64,000 nt of DNA, taken from positions 1,116,001 through 1,180,000 of the forward strand of contig NZ_CP027869.1 of NCBI RefSeq assembly GCF_005490985.1, given 5' to 3'. The translations under genes and the position numbers were made by a program. Position 1 is the stretch's first letter; the number at the start of each line of letters is the position of its first letter. This DNA is from Curtobacterium sp. SGAir0471. GTDB taxonomy: Bacteria > Actinomycetota > Actinomycetes > Actinomycetales > Microbacteriaceae. Shown here one piece after another: positions 1-9,144 of the stretch. A model generated the notes under the pieces. It did no database searches and was not told the DNA's origin. It was given only the letters and a program-made list of their open reading frames with translations.

Positions 1-884
1 CCGATCGCGACGATCCAGCCCCACGCGATGAGGACGAGTTCGATCCAGTGTCCCCGGATGGCACCGACGACGGGGCCGGCCAGCGTGTTCGTGATGAGGG
101 AGATCACGAGGCCGCCGACCACGATCACGGTCATGCGGGTGCGGTGCCGCAGCGGGCCGCCCATGATGCCGATGAACATCGCGACCATGTAGCCGCCGAT
201 GCACCAGGCGAGCATGACGTACATCGCGACGGTGCCGTACTCGTCGTACGCGGGCAGTGGTGCGAGCTCCGTGACCGTCGGGGCGGCGACGCCGATCCCG
301 GTGAGCACGGAGCTCAGCGTCGCGGGGACGAGCGACGCGACCTGGAACTGGTGGGCGCTGGCCTTGAAGACCTCGTTGGCGGACGGGTCGTAGGCGACGG
401 CGACCGTGCCGGCGAGGACGTCCTGCTTCGCCCGGGCGAGGGAGTCGTACACGTGGAAGACGTACTCGCCGGGCAGGGCCTTGTCGACGGCGGCGACGAG
501 CGTCGGGTCGCTGCCGACCAGGGCGACGGGGACGTCGTGCGGGTGCGGGGCGTGGAACGCGAAGACGTAGCAGAGGCAGAAGCCGACGATGAAGAACAGC
601 GGCATCCAGAGCTGCAGGCCGATGAGCTGCAGGGACGGGTGGAGCGTGCCGTACCAGCGGCGGTAGCGGCTGATCCGCTGCGGTTCGGGCACGGGTGCCT
701 GGCGCACCCGGGCTGCGCGGTGTCCGCTGGGGCGGCTGCCGGCCACGGGTGCACCACGACGGGGCCTCGAACCGCCACGCGTCGAGGGGCGCGTCTGCCG
801 GGGCCTCGGCGCGGACGACCGCGGCGCTCCGTCGCGATCGGGGAGGTCGCTGTTCCTGGGGACGTCGTTCCGCGGTTCGCTCAC
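1..884 (-). CDS. Partial membrane protein, DUF3533 / YhgE-Pip type
   Basis: This gene reads leftward and leaves the window, so only its first 294 codons are visible. I chose the GTG at 884-882 because an AAGGAG ribosome site lies about ten bases before it; an in-frame ATG eleven codons earlier (917-915) has none. The product starts with a cytoplasmic tail of about 70 residues rich in Arg, Pro and Ser. A first membrane helix follows (PLFFIVGFCLCYVF), then about 110 residues outside the membrane beginning VPVALVGSDPTLVAAVDK, and at least three more helices. That layout fits the N-terminal half of DUF3533/YhgE-type ABC-2-like membrane proteins. No substrate can be named. Family assignment is from layout and motif feel only. 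Confidence 0.7.
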   Translation of the reverse strand, partial: MSEPRNDVPRNSDLPDRDGAPRSSAPRPRQTRPSTRGGSRPRRGAPVAGSRPSGHRAARVRQAPVPEPQRISRYRRWYGTLHPSLQLIGLQLWMPLFFIVGFCLCYVFAFHAPHPHDVPVALVGSDPTLVAAVDKALPGEYVFHVYDSLARAKQDVLAGTVAVAYDPSANEVFKASAHQFQVASLVPATLSSVLTGIGVAAPTVTELAPLPAYDEYGTVAMYVMLAWCIGGYMVAMFIGIMGGPLRHRTRMTVIVVGGLVISLITNTLAGPVVGAIRGHWIELVLIAWGWIVAI

Positions 885-957
885 TCGGCGCTCTGCTCCT
901 TCTGCTGCTCGGAGCATCACGGTACGCCGAGGGCGCTCACCGCGCGCCGGGAGCGGC

Positions 958-2646
958 TCAGCTCCGGCTGCGGGACGCCTGGGCCGAGTCCATCGCGAGC
1001 TCCTCGGCGTCGAGGGTCACGAGCACGCGCCGCATGACCTCCTCGTCGAGGTTGCCCTTCTCGCGCTCCTCGAGCACGATCTCGCGGCGTCGGTCGAGCA
1101 GCTCGCGGCGGATGTCCTGGATCTGCGCCCCGCGGAGCCGCAGGGGCGCGTTCCGCTCCTCGTCCTCCTCTTCCTCGGCGTCGCGGCGGAAGGTCTCGGC
1201 CTGCCGTTCGAGTCGTGCCTTCAGCCGGTTCACGACGCTGTCCGATGCCTCGGCGCCGTACTGCTCGGCCCACGCCGGCCGCCGCCGCTCGAGCAGCGCG
1301 ATCGCGGCCTCGGTCGTCCGCTGGTTGAGGCGCATCTCGCTGCGGACGTCCTCCTCGCCCTCGGCCGGGTCCTGCACCTTCAGCGCGCGGATCACGAAGG
1401 GCAGGGTCAGGCCCTGCAGCAGGAGCGTTCCGACCGTCACCACGAAGGCGATCACGAAGATGGTGTCCTGCGCCTTGATCTGGACCGAGTTGCCGACGAC
1501 CGACACCGCCGCGGCGAGGGTCACCACCCCGCGCATGCCGGTCCAGGAGATGACCGTGAGCTCCCGCCAGTTGAGCTTCGGCTCCGCGGATCCCCGCAGC
1601 CAGCGGAGCGACGGGTGCCCACGGGACAGTCGGACGCGCAGCGGTCGGAGCCACCGGCCGTTGATGCGGTTCCGCACGTAGGACTCGAACACGAAGAGCG
1701 GCCGGACCAGGATCACGACGACCAGCACGACGGCCGCCGCGGTGAGCGTCTGGGTCAGGCTCCGGTCGCTCTCGACCAGGTCCTGCACGACGGTCTTCAG
1801 CTGCAGGCCGATCAGGGCGAAGACGAAGCCCTCGAGGATCACGTCGATGCTCGTCCACAGCGGGCGCTCCTGCAGTCGGGTCGCGTAGCCCTCCTTCGGC
1901 GAGTTGTAGCCGATGTAGAGGCCGGCGGTGACGACCGCGATGACCCCGGAGCCGGAGAGGTCCTCGGCGACGATGTAGGCGACGAACGGCAGCAGGATGC
2001 TCATGATCGTCTCGACGACCGGGTCGTTGATGCGCATCCGGATCCAGTGCACCGCGACGCCGAGCACGATCCCGACCGCCAGGCCGACGCCGATCGCGAG
2101 CCCGAAGATCCCGAGGTCCTGCCAGATCGTCAGCGAGGTCCCCGCCGCGATGAGCGTGAAGACCCGCACGAGGGTCAGCGACGCCGCGTCGTTGATGAGG
2201 CTCTCGCCGGACAGCACCGTCATCACGCGGCGGGGGAGCCCGAGCTTCCGGCCGATGGCCGCAGCCGACACGGCGTCCGGCGGCGCGACGACGGCGCCGA
2301 GCAGGATCGCCGCCGGCCAGTCCATGTCGGGGATGAGGACGTACGCCGCGACCGCCACCGCGAGGGCCGTCACGATGACCAGGAAGATGCCGAGCCGTCG
2401 GATCTGCTTGATGGACTGCCGGAAGCTCTGCCACGACACGTCGAGCGCCGCCGAGTACAGCAGCGGCGGGAGGATGACCGTGAGGATCACCTCGGAGTCG
2501 ATCTCCATCTCCGGCAGACCGGGCAGGAACGACGCCGCGAGGGCCACGGCCGTCACGAGCAGCGGAGCGGGGAGTCCCTTCGCCCGTGCGAACCCGGTCA
2601 CCGCGAGTGAACCGATCAACAGGATGAGGAGTTCCGCGGTGTCCAT
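958..2646 (-). CDS. CPA1-family Na+/H+ antiporter (NhaP/YjcE-like)
   Basis: The 562-residue product exchanges cytoplasmic Na+ or K+ for external protons and so serves pH and salt homeostasis in the cytoplasmic membrane. Residues 1-410 hold about 12 hydrophobic helices with the family signatures APPDAVSA (about residue 126) and GESLINDA, whose acidic residues form the ion site in CPA1 transporters. Residues 420-562 form a charged cytoplasmic tail rich in Glu and Arg that is predicted helical. A GGAGG sequence eight bases before the ATG supports the start. The gene is divergent from pit with about 115 bases between them. The exact ion preference cannot be read from sequence. Confidence 0.93.
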   Translation of the reverse strand: MDTAELLILLIGSLAVTGFARAKGLPAPLLVTAVALAASFLPGLPEMEIDSEVILTVILPPLLYSAALDVSWQSFRQSIKQIRRLGIFLVIVTALAVAVAAYVLIPDMDWPAAILLGAVVAPPDAVSAAAIGRKLGLPRRVMTVLSGESLINDAASLTLVRVFTLIAAGTSLTIWQDLGIFGLAIGVGLAVGIVLGVAVHWIRMRINDPVVETIMSILLPFVAYIVAEDLSGSGVIAVVTAGLYIGYNSPKEGYATRLQERPLWTSIDVILEGFVFALIGLQLKTVVQDLVESDRSLTQTLTAAAVVLVVVILVRPLFVFESYVRNRINGRWLRPLRVRLSRGHPSLRWLRGSAEPKLNWRELTVISWTGMRGVVTLAAAVSVVGNSVQIKAQDTIFVIAFVVTVGTLLLQGLTLPFVIRALKVQDPAEGEEDVRSEMRLNQRTTEAAIALLERRRPAWAEQYGAEASDSVVNRLKARLERQAETFRRDAEEEEDEERNAPLRLRGAQIQDIRRELLDRRREIVLEEREKGNLDEEVMRRVLVTLDAEELAMDSAQASRSRS

Positions 2647-2762
2647 GGGAGCAATCCTCCCATCCGGATGGTTCCGAACCTGAACGACTGCGCAGGCGCG
2701 GTGAACGGCGGGTGAACGACAGGGTTTGTGCTCAGCGGTCGGGCCTGGGACACTTGCCCGCG

Positions 2763-4019
2763 GTGGACATCACACTCATAGTCGTCCTGGTCATCGCGTT
2801 GGCCCTCTTCTTCGACTTCACAAACGGATTCCATGACACCGCCAACGCGATGGCGACCCCGATCGCCACGGGTGCCATGAAGCCGAAGGTGGCCGTCACG
2901 GTCGCCGCGGTGCTCAACCTCGTCGGTGCGTTCCTCAGCACCGCCGTGGCGACGTCGATCTCGCACGGGCTGATCAACGAGGGCCCCGGCGGCGTCGCGA
3001 TCACCCCGGAGATGATCTTCGCGGGCCTCATCGGCGCGGTGGTGTGGAACATGATCACCTGGCTGCGCGGTCTGCCGTCGTCGTCCTCGCACGCGCTGTT
3101 CGGCGGGCTCATCGGCGCCGCGATCGTGGGCGCGGGGTTCGGATCCGTCAACTACGCGGCACTGCTGACCGTCGTGATCATCCCGGCGTTCCTGTCGCCG
3201 GTGATCGCGGCGCTGGTGTCGCTCCTGGCGACCCGGATCGCCTACCGTGTCACCCGTCGTCCGGTGTTCCCGAACGAGCGCGGCGGCTTCCGCATCGGTC
3301 AGGTGTTCACGAGCTCGATGGTGTCGCTCGCGCACGGTACCAACGACGCGCAGAAGACGATGGGCGTGATCACGTTGACGCTCATCGCCTCGGGTGCGCA
3401 GTCCGCCGACCAGGGCGTGCAGTTCTGGGTCGTCGTCGCCTGTGCGCTCGCGATCGCCCTCGGCACCTACACCGGCGGTTGGCGCATCATCCGGACGCTC
3501 GGCTCGGGCATCACCGAGATCCGAGCGACCCAGGGCTTCGCGGCCGAGGCGTCCACCGCGGCGACCATCCTGGCGTCGAGCCACCTCGGCTTCGCCCTCT
3601 CGACGACCCAGGTGTCGTCGGGCTCGATCATCGGTGCGGGCCTCGGTCGACGCGGCTCGAAGATCCAGTGGTCGACCGCGGGCAAGATCGTGATCGCCTG
3701 GTTCATCACCCTGCCGGCCGCGGCGGCCGTCGGCGCGATCGCCTCGGGCATCGCCCGACTCGGCGTCGGTGGTCTCGTCGTCGACGCGGTCGTCGGCGCG
3801 GCCGTGATCCTCGGGCTGTACCTGTGGTCGCTCCGCAAGCCGCACGAGCAGGCCGCGGCCATCGAGGTCGACGTGGCCGCCAACGCGGTCTACACCCGCA
3901 AGGAACTGCGTGACCTGCAGCGCAAGAAGCGTGCCGCGCAGGTCGCCGAGCGCCGTGCGGAGCTGAGCCGCGAGCGCACCCTGCGCCGCATGGCCGGACG
4001 GAACGGAGGACGCCGCTGA
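2763..4019 (+). CDS. pit: Low-affinity inorganic phosphate transporter Pit
   Basis: The 418-residue membrane protein imports metal-phosphate with protons (PiT family, PF01384). The two inverted PiT repeats are visible: FDFTNGFHDTANAMAT near the N terminus and SLAHGTNDAQKTMGV around residue 190; both GF-D/N-AN type signatures bind phosphate. The C terminus is a basic helix rich in Arg, Lys and Glu. I chose the GTG at 2763 because the family usually begins at the VDITLIVV helix; an earlier in-frame GTG at 2712 would add an unlikely tail. A weak -10 like box (GACACT) eight bases before GTG suggests a leaderless mRNA. Its stop overlaps the next ATG by one base. Confidence 0.93.
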   Translation: MDITLIVVLVIALALFFDFTNGFHDTANAMATPIATGAMKPKVAVTVAAVLNLVGAFLSTAVATSISHGLINEGPGGVAITPEMIFAGLIGAVVWNMITWLRGLPSSSSHALFGGLIGAAIVGAGFGSVNYAALLTVVIIPAFLSPVIAALVSLLATRIAYRVTRRPVFPNERGGFRIGQVFTSSMVSLAHGTNDAQKTMGVITLTLIASGAQSADQGVQFWVVVACALAIALGTYTGGWRIIRTLGSGITEIRATQGFAAEASTAATILASSHLGFALSTTQVSSGSIIGAGLGRRGSKIQWSTAGKIVIAWFITLPAAAAVGAIASGIARLGVGGLVVDAVVGAAVILGLYLWSLRKPHEQAAAIEVDVAANAVYTRKELRDLQRKKRAAQVAERRAELSRERTLRRMAGRNGGRR

Positions 4020-4315
4020 TGGGCATCGACTGGTTCGCATTCCTGACCGTCGCGATCGTCGCGGTCGTCTCCGCGTGCTTCGTGGTGCTCGTCTACTCGA
4101 TCGGCCTGCGCCTCTGGAGCGCCGCCGACACCCGCGCCGGCAAGTACACCGTGAAGGACGACGGCACCGTCGGCCCCGCCACGGCCGGCTTCCCGCAGCC
4201 CGGCACGGTCCAGCCCGGCGTCCGCGCGTTCCGCACGCTCGCCGTCGCCTGCTTCGCCGTGTCCGGCCTGGCCGTGCTCTACGGCATCTACCTGATCGTC
4301 CCGCAGTTCCACTGA
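4019..4315 (+). CDS. Small two-helix membrane protein, pit partner
   Basis: The 98-residue product has one hydrophobic helix at residues 5-28, a polar loop with the motif AGKYTVKDDGTVGPATAGFPQPGTVQPG, and a second helix at about 72-95. I do not recognise a named function. The ATG overlaps the pit stop codon (TGATG), so the two are translationally coupled and it probably supports phosphate transport. A long hairpin (4331-4380) follows 15 bases after its stop and is a likely end of the transcript. Confidence 0.8.
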   Translation: MGIDWFAFLTVAIVAVVSACFVVLVYSIGLRLWSAADTRAGKYTVKDDGTVGPATAGFPQPGTVQPGVRAFRTLAVACFAVSGLAVLYGIYLIVPQFH

Positions 4316-4330
4316 CGTCGGGCGACCCAC

Positions 4331-4380
4331 AGACGGACGGAAGGCCCGTGGCGACGTAGCCACGGGCCTCCCGTCCGTCT
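4331..4380. repeat. Dispersed hairpin element, copy A
   Basis: Arms of 22 bases at 4331-4352 and 4359-4380 pair with one mismatch around the 6-base loop GACGTA. The outer arm carries the family core GACGGACGG(A/G)AGGC. It sits 15 bases after the stop of the small pit partner and before the aspA promoter. It has no T-run, so a terminator role is inferred from position and structure. Confidence 0.85.
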
Positions 4381-4457
4381 CGCTGCCGGTGCCGACCCGT
4401 CGCACGCGACCTCCGCACACGCGCAGGCGCCTGCCGGACCCGACCGACCGGACGGGC

Positions 4458-4463
4458 TAGCCT
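4458..4463 (+). promoter_or_regulatory. aspA -10 box (leaderless start)
   Basis: TAGCCT is followed by 7 bases and then the GTG of aspA. This spacing puts transcription start on or next to the start codon, as in actinobacterial leaderless genes. Confidence 0.65.
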
Positions 4464-4470
4464 CGGACGG

Positions 4471-5955
4471 GTGACCGGCAACGAAGCACCACGAACGCGC
4501 ACCGAGACCGACTCCCTGGGATCCCGCGAGGTCCCGATCGACGCCTACTGGGGCATCAACACCCTGCGGGCGCTCGAGAACTTCCCGATCACGTCGGTGC
4601 CGATCGCGGTGTACCCGGACCTCATCGAGGCGCTCGCGACCGTGAAGCAGGCCGCCGCCCGGGCGAACAAGGCGATCGGGGTGCTCGATGCCGAACGTGC
4701 GGACGCCATCGACCAGGCGGCGCAGGAGGTCCGCGACGGGGCCCTGCGCGACCAGTTCGTCGTCGACATCGTGCAGGGCGGGGCGGGGACCTCGACGAAC
4801 ATGAACACGAACGAGGTGCTCGCGAACCGGGCCCTCGAGCTCCTCGGGCGCGAGAAGGGCGACTACGCGTACCTGCACCCGATCGACCACGTGAACCGCA
4901 GCCAGTCGACGAACGACACCTACCCGACGAGCATCAAGCTGGCGATGATCCTGGGTGTCCGGCGGCTCACCGGGGAGCTCGAGCGGCTGTCGGACGCCTT
5001 CGCCGAGCGGGGCCGGGCGTTCCAGGACGTGCTGAAGATCGGCCGCACGCAGCTGCAGGACGCCGTGCCGATGACCCTCGGGCAGGAGTTCACCGGGTTC
5101 GCGCACACCATCCAGGAGGACGTCCTGCTCCTCCGTACCGTCTCACCGCTGCTCGCGGAGACGAACCTCGGTGCCACCGCGATCGGCACGGGCATCACGG
5201 CCGACCCGCAGTACCGCGACGAGGTGCGTCGGCAGCTCCAGGTCGCGAGCGGGCTCGACATCGTCACCGCGCCCGACCTGATCGAGGCGACGAGCGACGC
5301 CGGTGCCTTCATGACGCTGTCCGGGACGGTGAAGCGCAGCGCCGCGAAGCTCTCGAAGATCTGCAACGACCTGCGCCTCCTCGCCTCGGGGCCGCAGGCG
5401 GGACTCGGCGAGATCACGCTGCCCGCACGCCAGGCCGGCTCGTCGATCATGCCCGGCAAGGTGAACCCGGTGATCCCCGAGGTCGTCAACCAGATCGCGT
5501 TCGCCGTCGCCGGCGCCGACACCACGGTGACGATGGCGGCCGAGGGCGGGCAGCTGCAGCTCAACGCGTTCGAGCCGATCATCACGCACTCGATCCTGCA
5601 GTCACTGCAGTGGATGGCGAGCGGGTGCGCCACGCTCCGGGTGAACTGCGTGACGGGGATCGAGGCGAACGAGGCGAAGCTCGCCGCGCAGGTCGACACC
5701 AACGTCGGCGTCGTGACCGCCCTGACGCCGTACATCGGGTACGCGGCCGCTGCGTCGATCGCGCACACGGCGTTGACGACCTCGACGCCGATCGCGACGC
5801 TCGTCACCGCTGCCGGGCTGATGGACGAGGACCAGGTGCAGCGTGTGCTCTCGCCAGCGCGTCTGTCGGGCATCGAACTCGCGACGGGCGCGATCCCGGT
5901 CGTCACCGAGGCCATGCTGGACGCCGAGGCCGAGCGGATCGCGCGCGAGCGCTGA
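4471..5955 (+). CDS. aspA: Aspartate ammonia-lyase
   Basis: The 494-residue enzyme reversibly removes ammonia from L-aspartate to give fumarate, linking amino-acid nitrogen to the TCA cycle in the cytosol. It belongs to the aspartase/fumarase superfamily: the signature GSSIMPGKVNPV is at about residue 330 and its Ser is the catalytic base. N-terminal conserved stretches (GGAGTSTNMNTNEV, NRSQSTNDTYPTS) hold substrate-binding residues. The NTNEV form with Thr/Asn favours aspartase over class II fumarase, but the two are close and the assay would decide. The GTG start has no ribosome site and a TAGCCT box 7 bases before it. It converges on the yihY-like gene. Confidence 0.9.
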   Translation: MTGNEAPRTRTETDSLGSREVPIDAYWGINTLRALENFPITSVPIAVYPDLIEALATVKQAAARANKAIGVLDAERADAIDQAAQEVRDGALRDQFVVDIVQGGAGTSTNMNTNEVLANRALELLGREKGDYAYLHPIDHVNRSQSTNDTYPTSIKLAMILGVRRLTGELERLSDAFAERGRAFQDVLKIGRTQLQDAVPMTLGQEFTGFAHTIQEDVLLLRTVSPLLAETNLGATAIGTGITADPQYRDEVRRQLQVASGLDIVTAPDLIEATSDAGAFMTLSGTVKRSAAKLSKICNDLRLLASGPQAGLGEITLPARQAGSSIMPGKVNPVIPEVVNQIAFAVAGADTTVTMAAEGGQLQLNAFEPIITHSILQSLQWMASGCATLRVNCVTGIEANEAKLAAQVDTNVGVVTALTPYIGYAAAASIAHTALTTSTPIATLVTAAGLMDEDQVQRVLSPARLSGIELATGAIPVVTEAMLDAEAERIARER

Positions 5956-5974
5956 CGCACGCGACCGCCGGGCA

Positions 5975-7057
5975 CTAGGGCAGCGGGGGCTCGCCGACCC
6001 GCACCTGACGGGACATCGCCCGCAGGTGCTCCTCGGTCGGCGAGGACTCCTCGTCCTCGGCGCGCTGCTGGGCGGCGATCCGCACCCGGTGCGCCGCCGC
6101 GATGTCCTGGTCACGCCACCGCGCGAGCGTGAAGTTCCGCGTGACGTCGCGGAGCGGCAGTCGGATCGACTCGTCCGCTTCGATGCCCGCGAGCAGCTGC
6201 CGCATCCGGATCACCTCGGAGTCGAGCTCCCCGCCGACCACGAGGACGAAGTTCGAGATGTACAGGTACACGAGCAGCAGGATCGCGCCGCCGAGCCAGC
6301 CGTAGGCCCGGTTCCCGCCGCTGCCGACCGTCTCGACGTACACCGAGAAGCCGACCGTCGCCAGCGCCCAGGTCACGATGGCGAACGCCGCTCCGGCGGA
6401 CACCCACCGCAGCTGCGGGGTCTTCACGTTCGGGGTTGCGTAGTAGAGCACCGCGACCATCACCACGAGGACGACCGCGAGCACCGGCCACTTCGCCACG
6501 TTCCACAGGTCGTCGATCCACGGCGCCCACCCGAGCTGCCGGACGATCGCCGCCGAGATCGTGGGGGTGCCGAGCAGGATGACGATCGCGATCGCTCCGC
6601 CCACCATCACGAGCAGCGTGACGAGGAGCATCATGCTGCGGAACTTCCAGATCCGGCGGCCCTCCTCGACCTCGTACGCGGTGTTCATCGCACGACCGAA
6701 CGCGGTCGCGTAGCCGGAGAGCGACCACAGCGTCAGGACGAGCCCGATCGAGAAGCCGACCCACGGGTTGTCGAGCGTCAGCAGCTGTCGGAGCGGCCCC
6801 TCGAGGTGCTGCGCGGTCTCCGGCCGGACGATGAACCCGAGTACCTGGATGATGTCGGTCAGGCTGTCGCCCTGCCGGTCGACGACGGACAGGGCCGAGA
6901 CCACCGCGAGCGCCGCGGGGAACACCGTCAGCAGGGCGAAGAACGTCAGCGAGGCCGCGGCGTCGACGACCCGGTGGCGGATCACCGAGTGGTAGGTGCG
7001 CCGGACGACCGCGCGGACGCCGGTCCGCTGCAGGTCGCGCGAGGCGCTGTCGGGCAT
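5975..7057 (-). CDS. YihY/virulence factor BrkB family membrane protein
   Basis: The 360-residue protein has about six membrane helices and the YihY motifs AASLTFFALLTVFPAALAVV near residue 35 and GYATAFGRAMNTAYE in the middle. A long hydrophilic tail at about 290-360 is cytoplasmic. Members were once called ribonuclease BN, which is now regarded as a misnaming; the true role is unknown. The ATG at 7057-7055 is preceded by TACCGT with a 7-base gap, so the message is probably leaderless; longer in-frame reading upstream passes through a hairpin element and is not credible. Confidence 0.9.
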   Translation of the reverse strand: MPDSASRDLQRTGVRAVVRRTYHSVIRHRVVDAAASLTFFALLTVFPAALAVVSALSVVDRQGDSLTDIIQVLGFIVRPETAQHLEGPLRQLLTLDNPWVGFSIGLVLTLWSLSGYATAFGRAMNTAYEVEEGRRIWKFRSMMLLVTLLVMVGGAIAIVILLGTPTISAAIVRQLGWAPWIDDLWNVAKWPVLAVVLVVMVAVLYYATPNVKTPQLRWVSAGAAFAIVTWALATVGFSVYVETVGSGGNRAYGWLGGAILLLVYLYISNFVLVVGGELDSEVIRMRQLLAGIEADESIRLPLRDVTRNFTLARWRDQDIAAAHRVRIAAQQRAEDEESSPTEEHLRAMSRQVRVGEPPLP

Positions 7058-7064
7058 GCGATGT

Positions 7065-7070
7065 ACGGTA
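7065..7070 (-). promoter_or_regulatory. -10 box of the YihY-family gene
   Basis: On the minus strand this is TACCGT, 7 bases before the ATG at 7057. It fits the leaderless pattern seen across the window. Confidence 0.6.
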
Positions 7071-7081
7071 CCCGACCCCGT

Positions 7082-7129
7082 GACGGCCTGGAGGCGCGAT
7101 GCACCGCCGCCACGCGCCTCCCGTCCGTC
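7082..7129. repeat. Degraded dispersed hairpin element, copy B
   Basis: The right arm at 7111-7129 matches the family (CACGCGCCTCCCGTCCGTC). The left arm at 7082-7098 keeps GAGGCGCG but has lost two or three outer pairs. It lies between the MFS gene and the YihY gene, upstream of the latter's promoter. The rest of the 218-base gap (7058-7275) holds inverted and direct copies of CGAGTCTCGT (7161-7170, 7202-7211, 7221-7230) and the small hairpin CCGCGGA-CACT-TCCGCGG near 7174-7191. Confidence 0.65.
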
Positions 7130-7275
7130 CCCCGGTCGCGTCGCCACCGTCGCCGGCTCCACGAGACTCGGCCCCGCGGACACTTCCGCGGAGCCCGCGC
7201 GCGAGTCTCGTCCGCCAGGGCGAGTCTCGTGCTCCCGTCGGAGCGCGCGGACCGCGCCCGCCGGGGGCGCGCCGG

Positions 7276-8592
7276 TCAGTTCGCGTGCGGGTCGAGCGCG
7301 TCGTAGCGGCGGAAGGACGGCACCAGCCGGAGCAGCAGTGCCACCAGCCCGATGATGAGCACGCCGCCGATGATCGGTGGGTACGCGATGCCGGCCGCGA
7401 CGACGAGACCGGCGTACAGGTCCCCGAGGCGCGGGCCGCCGGTCACCACGACGATGAAGATGCCCTGGAGTCGACCGCGCATGCCGTCCGGCGACGCCGC
7501 CTGCAGGATCGTGTTCCGGAACACCGAGCTGACGTTGTCCGCACCGCCCGCCGCGGCCAGGAACAGTGCGGCGAGCCCGAGCGCCGGCAGGATCTCGACG
7601 CCGAACGCCTCGCCGGACCGACCGCCGAGCAGGTGCGCGACCGCGATGACGACACCGAACGCCGCGATCGCCCCGCCGTAGGCCGTGATCGCCCAGCCCA
7701 CCGCCTCGCCCTGACGGCGCACGTGCCCGAGCGGACCGGAGAACACGCTCGACAGCAGCGCACCGACGGCGTAAGCGGCGGTCAGGGTGCCGACCGTGAT
7801 CGACCCGCCGCCGATGACGAGCGCGCCGATCGCGGGGAAGAGCACACGGGGCTGCCCGAACGTCATCGCGACGATGTCGAGCACGAACGTCATGGTGATG
7901 TTGCGGGATCGCTTGAGGAAGCGCGCGCCCTCGATCAGCGAGCTCAGTCCGGGGCGCAGGGCGTCGCGGTCCGCCGCCATCCGGGGCAGGGTGAAGACGC
8001 CGAGGAACGCGAAGGTGAAGAGCACGACGTCGATCGTGTAGGTCGGCGCGAACCCGACGCTCGCGATCAGGACTCCGGCGATCGCCGGACCCACGGTCAC
8101 CTGGAGCCCGGACGCGATGCCGCCGAGGGCGCTCGCCGCGGGGAGCAGATCGGTCCCGACGAGCCGGGGGACGATCGCCGATCGCGAAGCGTTGCTCACG
8201 GTCGCGGCCACGGCGTTCACCGTCGCCAGGACGTAGAGGAGCGCCACGCTCTGCAGTCCGAGCCAGGCGTGCGTGGCGATGAGCGCGACCGCGACCCAGG
8301 CGACGATCGCCGAGACCAGGGCCACGAGGCGCCGGTCGAACGCGTCGGCGAGCATCCCGCCGTAGAGCCCCGCGACGATCATCGGGACGAGGGCGATCAC
8401 GCCGACGAGTGCGACGGCGAAGGTCGAGCGGGTGATCTCGTACACCTCGAGGCCGACCGCGACGGTGGTCATCTGCGTGCCGATGCCGGCGATCGCCGTG
8501 CCGGCCCAGAGGCGTGCGAACGCGGGGGAGCGGCGGAGCGGGGTGAGGTCGGCGAGCAGGCGGCGTCGGGGTGCGGTGTCAGGTCGTGTCAC
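7276..8592 (-). CDS. MFS transporter, enterobactin exporter (EntS)-like
   Basis: The 438-residue product is a 12-helix major facilitator. It begins with a cytoplasmic N terminus ending RRSPAFARLWAGTAIAGIGTQMTTVAVGLEVYEIT, the helix-1 region typical of the EntS/YfmO-type drug and siderophore exporters, and contains the loop GMLADAFDRRLV between helices 2 and 3. The substrate is unknown. The start at 8592 (GTG) has GAATGGT six bases before it and no ribosome site. No siderophore genes are nearby, so a general efflux role is as likely. Confidence 0.85.
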   Translation of the reverse strand: MTRPDTAPRRRLLADLTPLRRSPAFARLWAGTAIAGIGTQMTTVAVGLEVYEITRSTFAVALVGVIALVPMIVAGLYGGMLADAFDRRLVALVSAIVAWVAVALIATHAWLGLQSVALLYVLATVNAVAATVSNASRSAIVPRLVGTDLLPAASALGGIASGLQVTVGPAIAGVLIASVGFAPTYTIDVVLFTFAFLGVFTLPRMAADRDALRPGLSSLIEGARFLKRSRNITMTFVLDIVAMTFGQPRVLFPAIGALVIGGGSITVGTLTAAYAVGALLSSVFSGPLGHVRRQGEAVGWAITAYGGAIAAFGVVIAVAHLLGGRSGEAFGVEILPALGLAALFLAAAGGADNVSSVFRNTILQAASPDGMRGRLQGIFIVVVTGGPRLGDLYAGLVVAAGIAYPPIIGGVLIIGLVALLLRLVPSFRRYDALDPHAN

Positions 8593-8772
8593 GGTGGAAC
8601 CATTCTGCGGGTTGCCGGGCACGAGCGGGCAGAACCGGCACCATCGCCGGCGCGAGCGGGCGGGATCCGTCGCGTTCGTCCGCCGAGCGTGGCGGATCGT
8701 GCCCGTTCGCGGGGAGCGAGACGTCCGTGCCGCCCGGGATGCCCCCGCACCCCACCTGGTTGACTGACGACC

Positions 8773-9144
8773 ATGACTGACCTCAACAGCAAGCCCGAGT
8801 TCGACGCTCCCGAGGGCCCGGCCCCCACCGAGCTCGTGATCACCGACATCGTCGAGGGCGACGGCGACGTCGCGCAGCCCGGCTCGACCGTCAAGGTGCA
8901 CTACGCCGGCGTCGAGTACGAGTCCGGCGAGGAGTTCGACAGCTCGTGGAACCGCGGCGAGCCGATCGACTTCCCCCTCGCGGCGCTCGTCCGCGGCTGG
9001 CAGGAGGGCATCCCCGGCATGAAGGTCGGCGGTCGCCGCAAGCTGACCGTCCCGCCGGAGCTCGCCTACGGCCCGGCCGGCGGCGGCCACTTCCTGTCCG
9101 GCAAGACCCTGATCTTCATCATCGACCTGCTCGGGGTCCGCTGA
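8773..9144 (+). CDS. FKBP-type peptidyl-prolyl cis-trans isomerase
   Basis: This 123-residue single-domain cytosolic FKBP speeds proline cis-trans isomerisation during folding. The core from residue 30 has the expected strands VKVHYAGVEYESGEEFDSSW, FPLAALVRGWQEGIPGMKVGGRRKLTVPPELAYG and LIFIIDLLGV; the pocket residues Tyr, Asp, Phe, Val and Trp of the family are in place. No signal peptide is present. A start at ATG 8773 is the only good one. Its TGA overlaps the ATG of the aldo/keto reductase. The 180 bases before it show no clear promoter. Confidence 0.95.
   Translation: MTDLNSKPEFDAPEGPAPTELVITDIVEGDGDVAQPGSTVKVHYAGVEYESGEEFDSSWNRGEPIDFPLAALVRGWQEGIPGMKVGGRRKLTVPPELAYGPAGGGHFLSGKTLIFIIDLLGVR

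Noticed and set aside
48..1037. Rightward open frames over the first kilobase
   Set aside because: They are Asp/Arg/His-rich shadow frames; the leftward frame gives a clear membrane protein with helices and a ribosome site.
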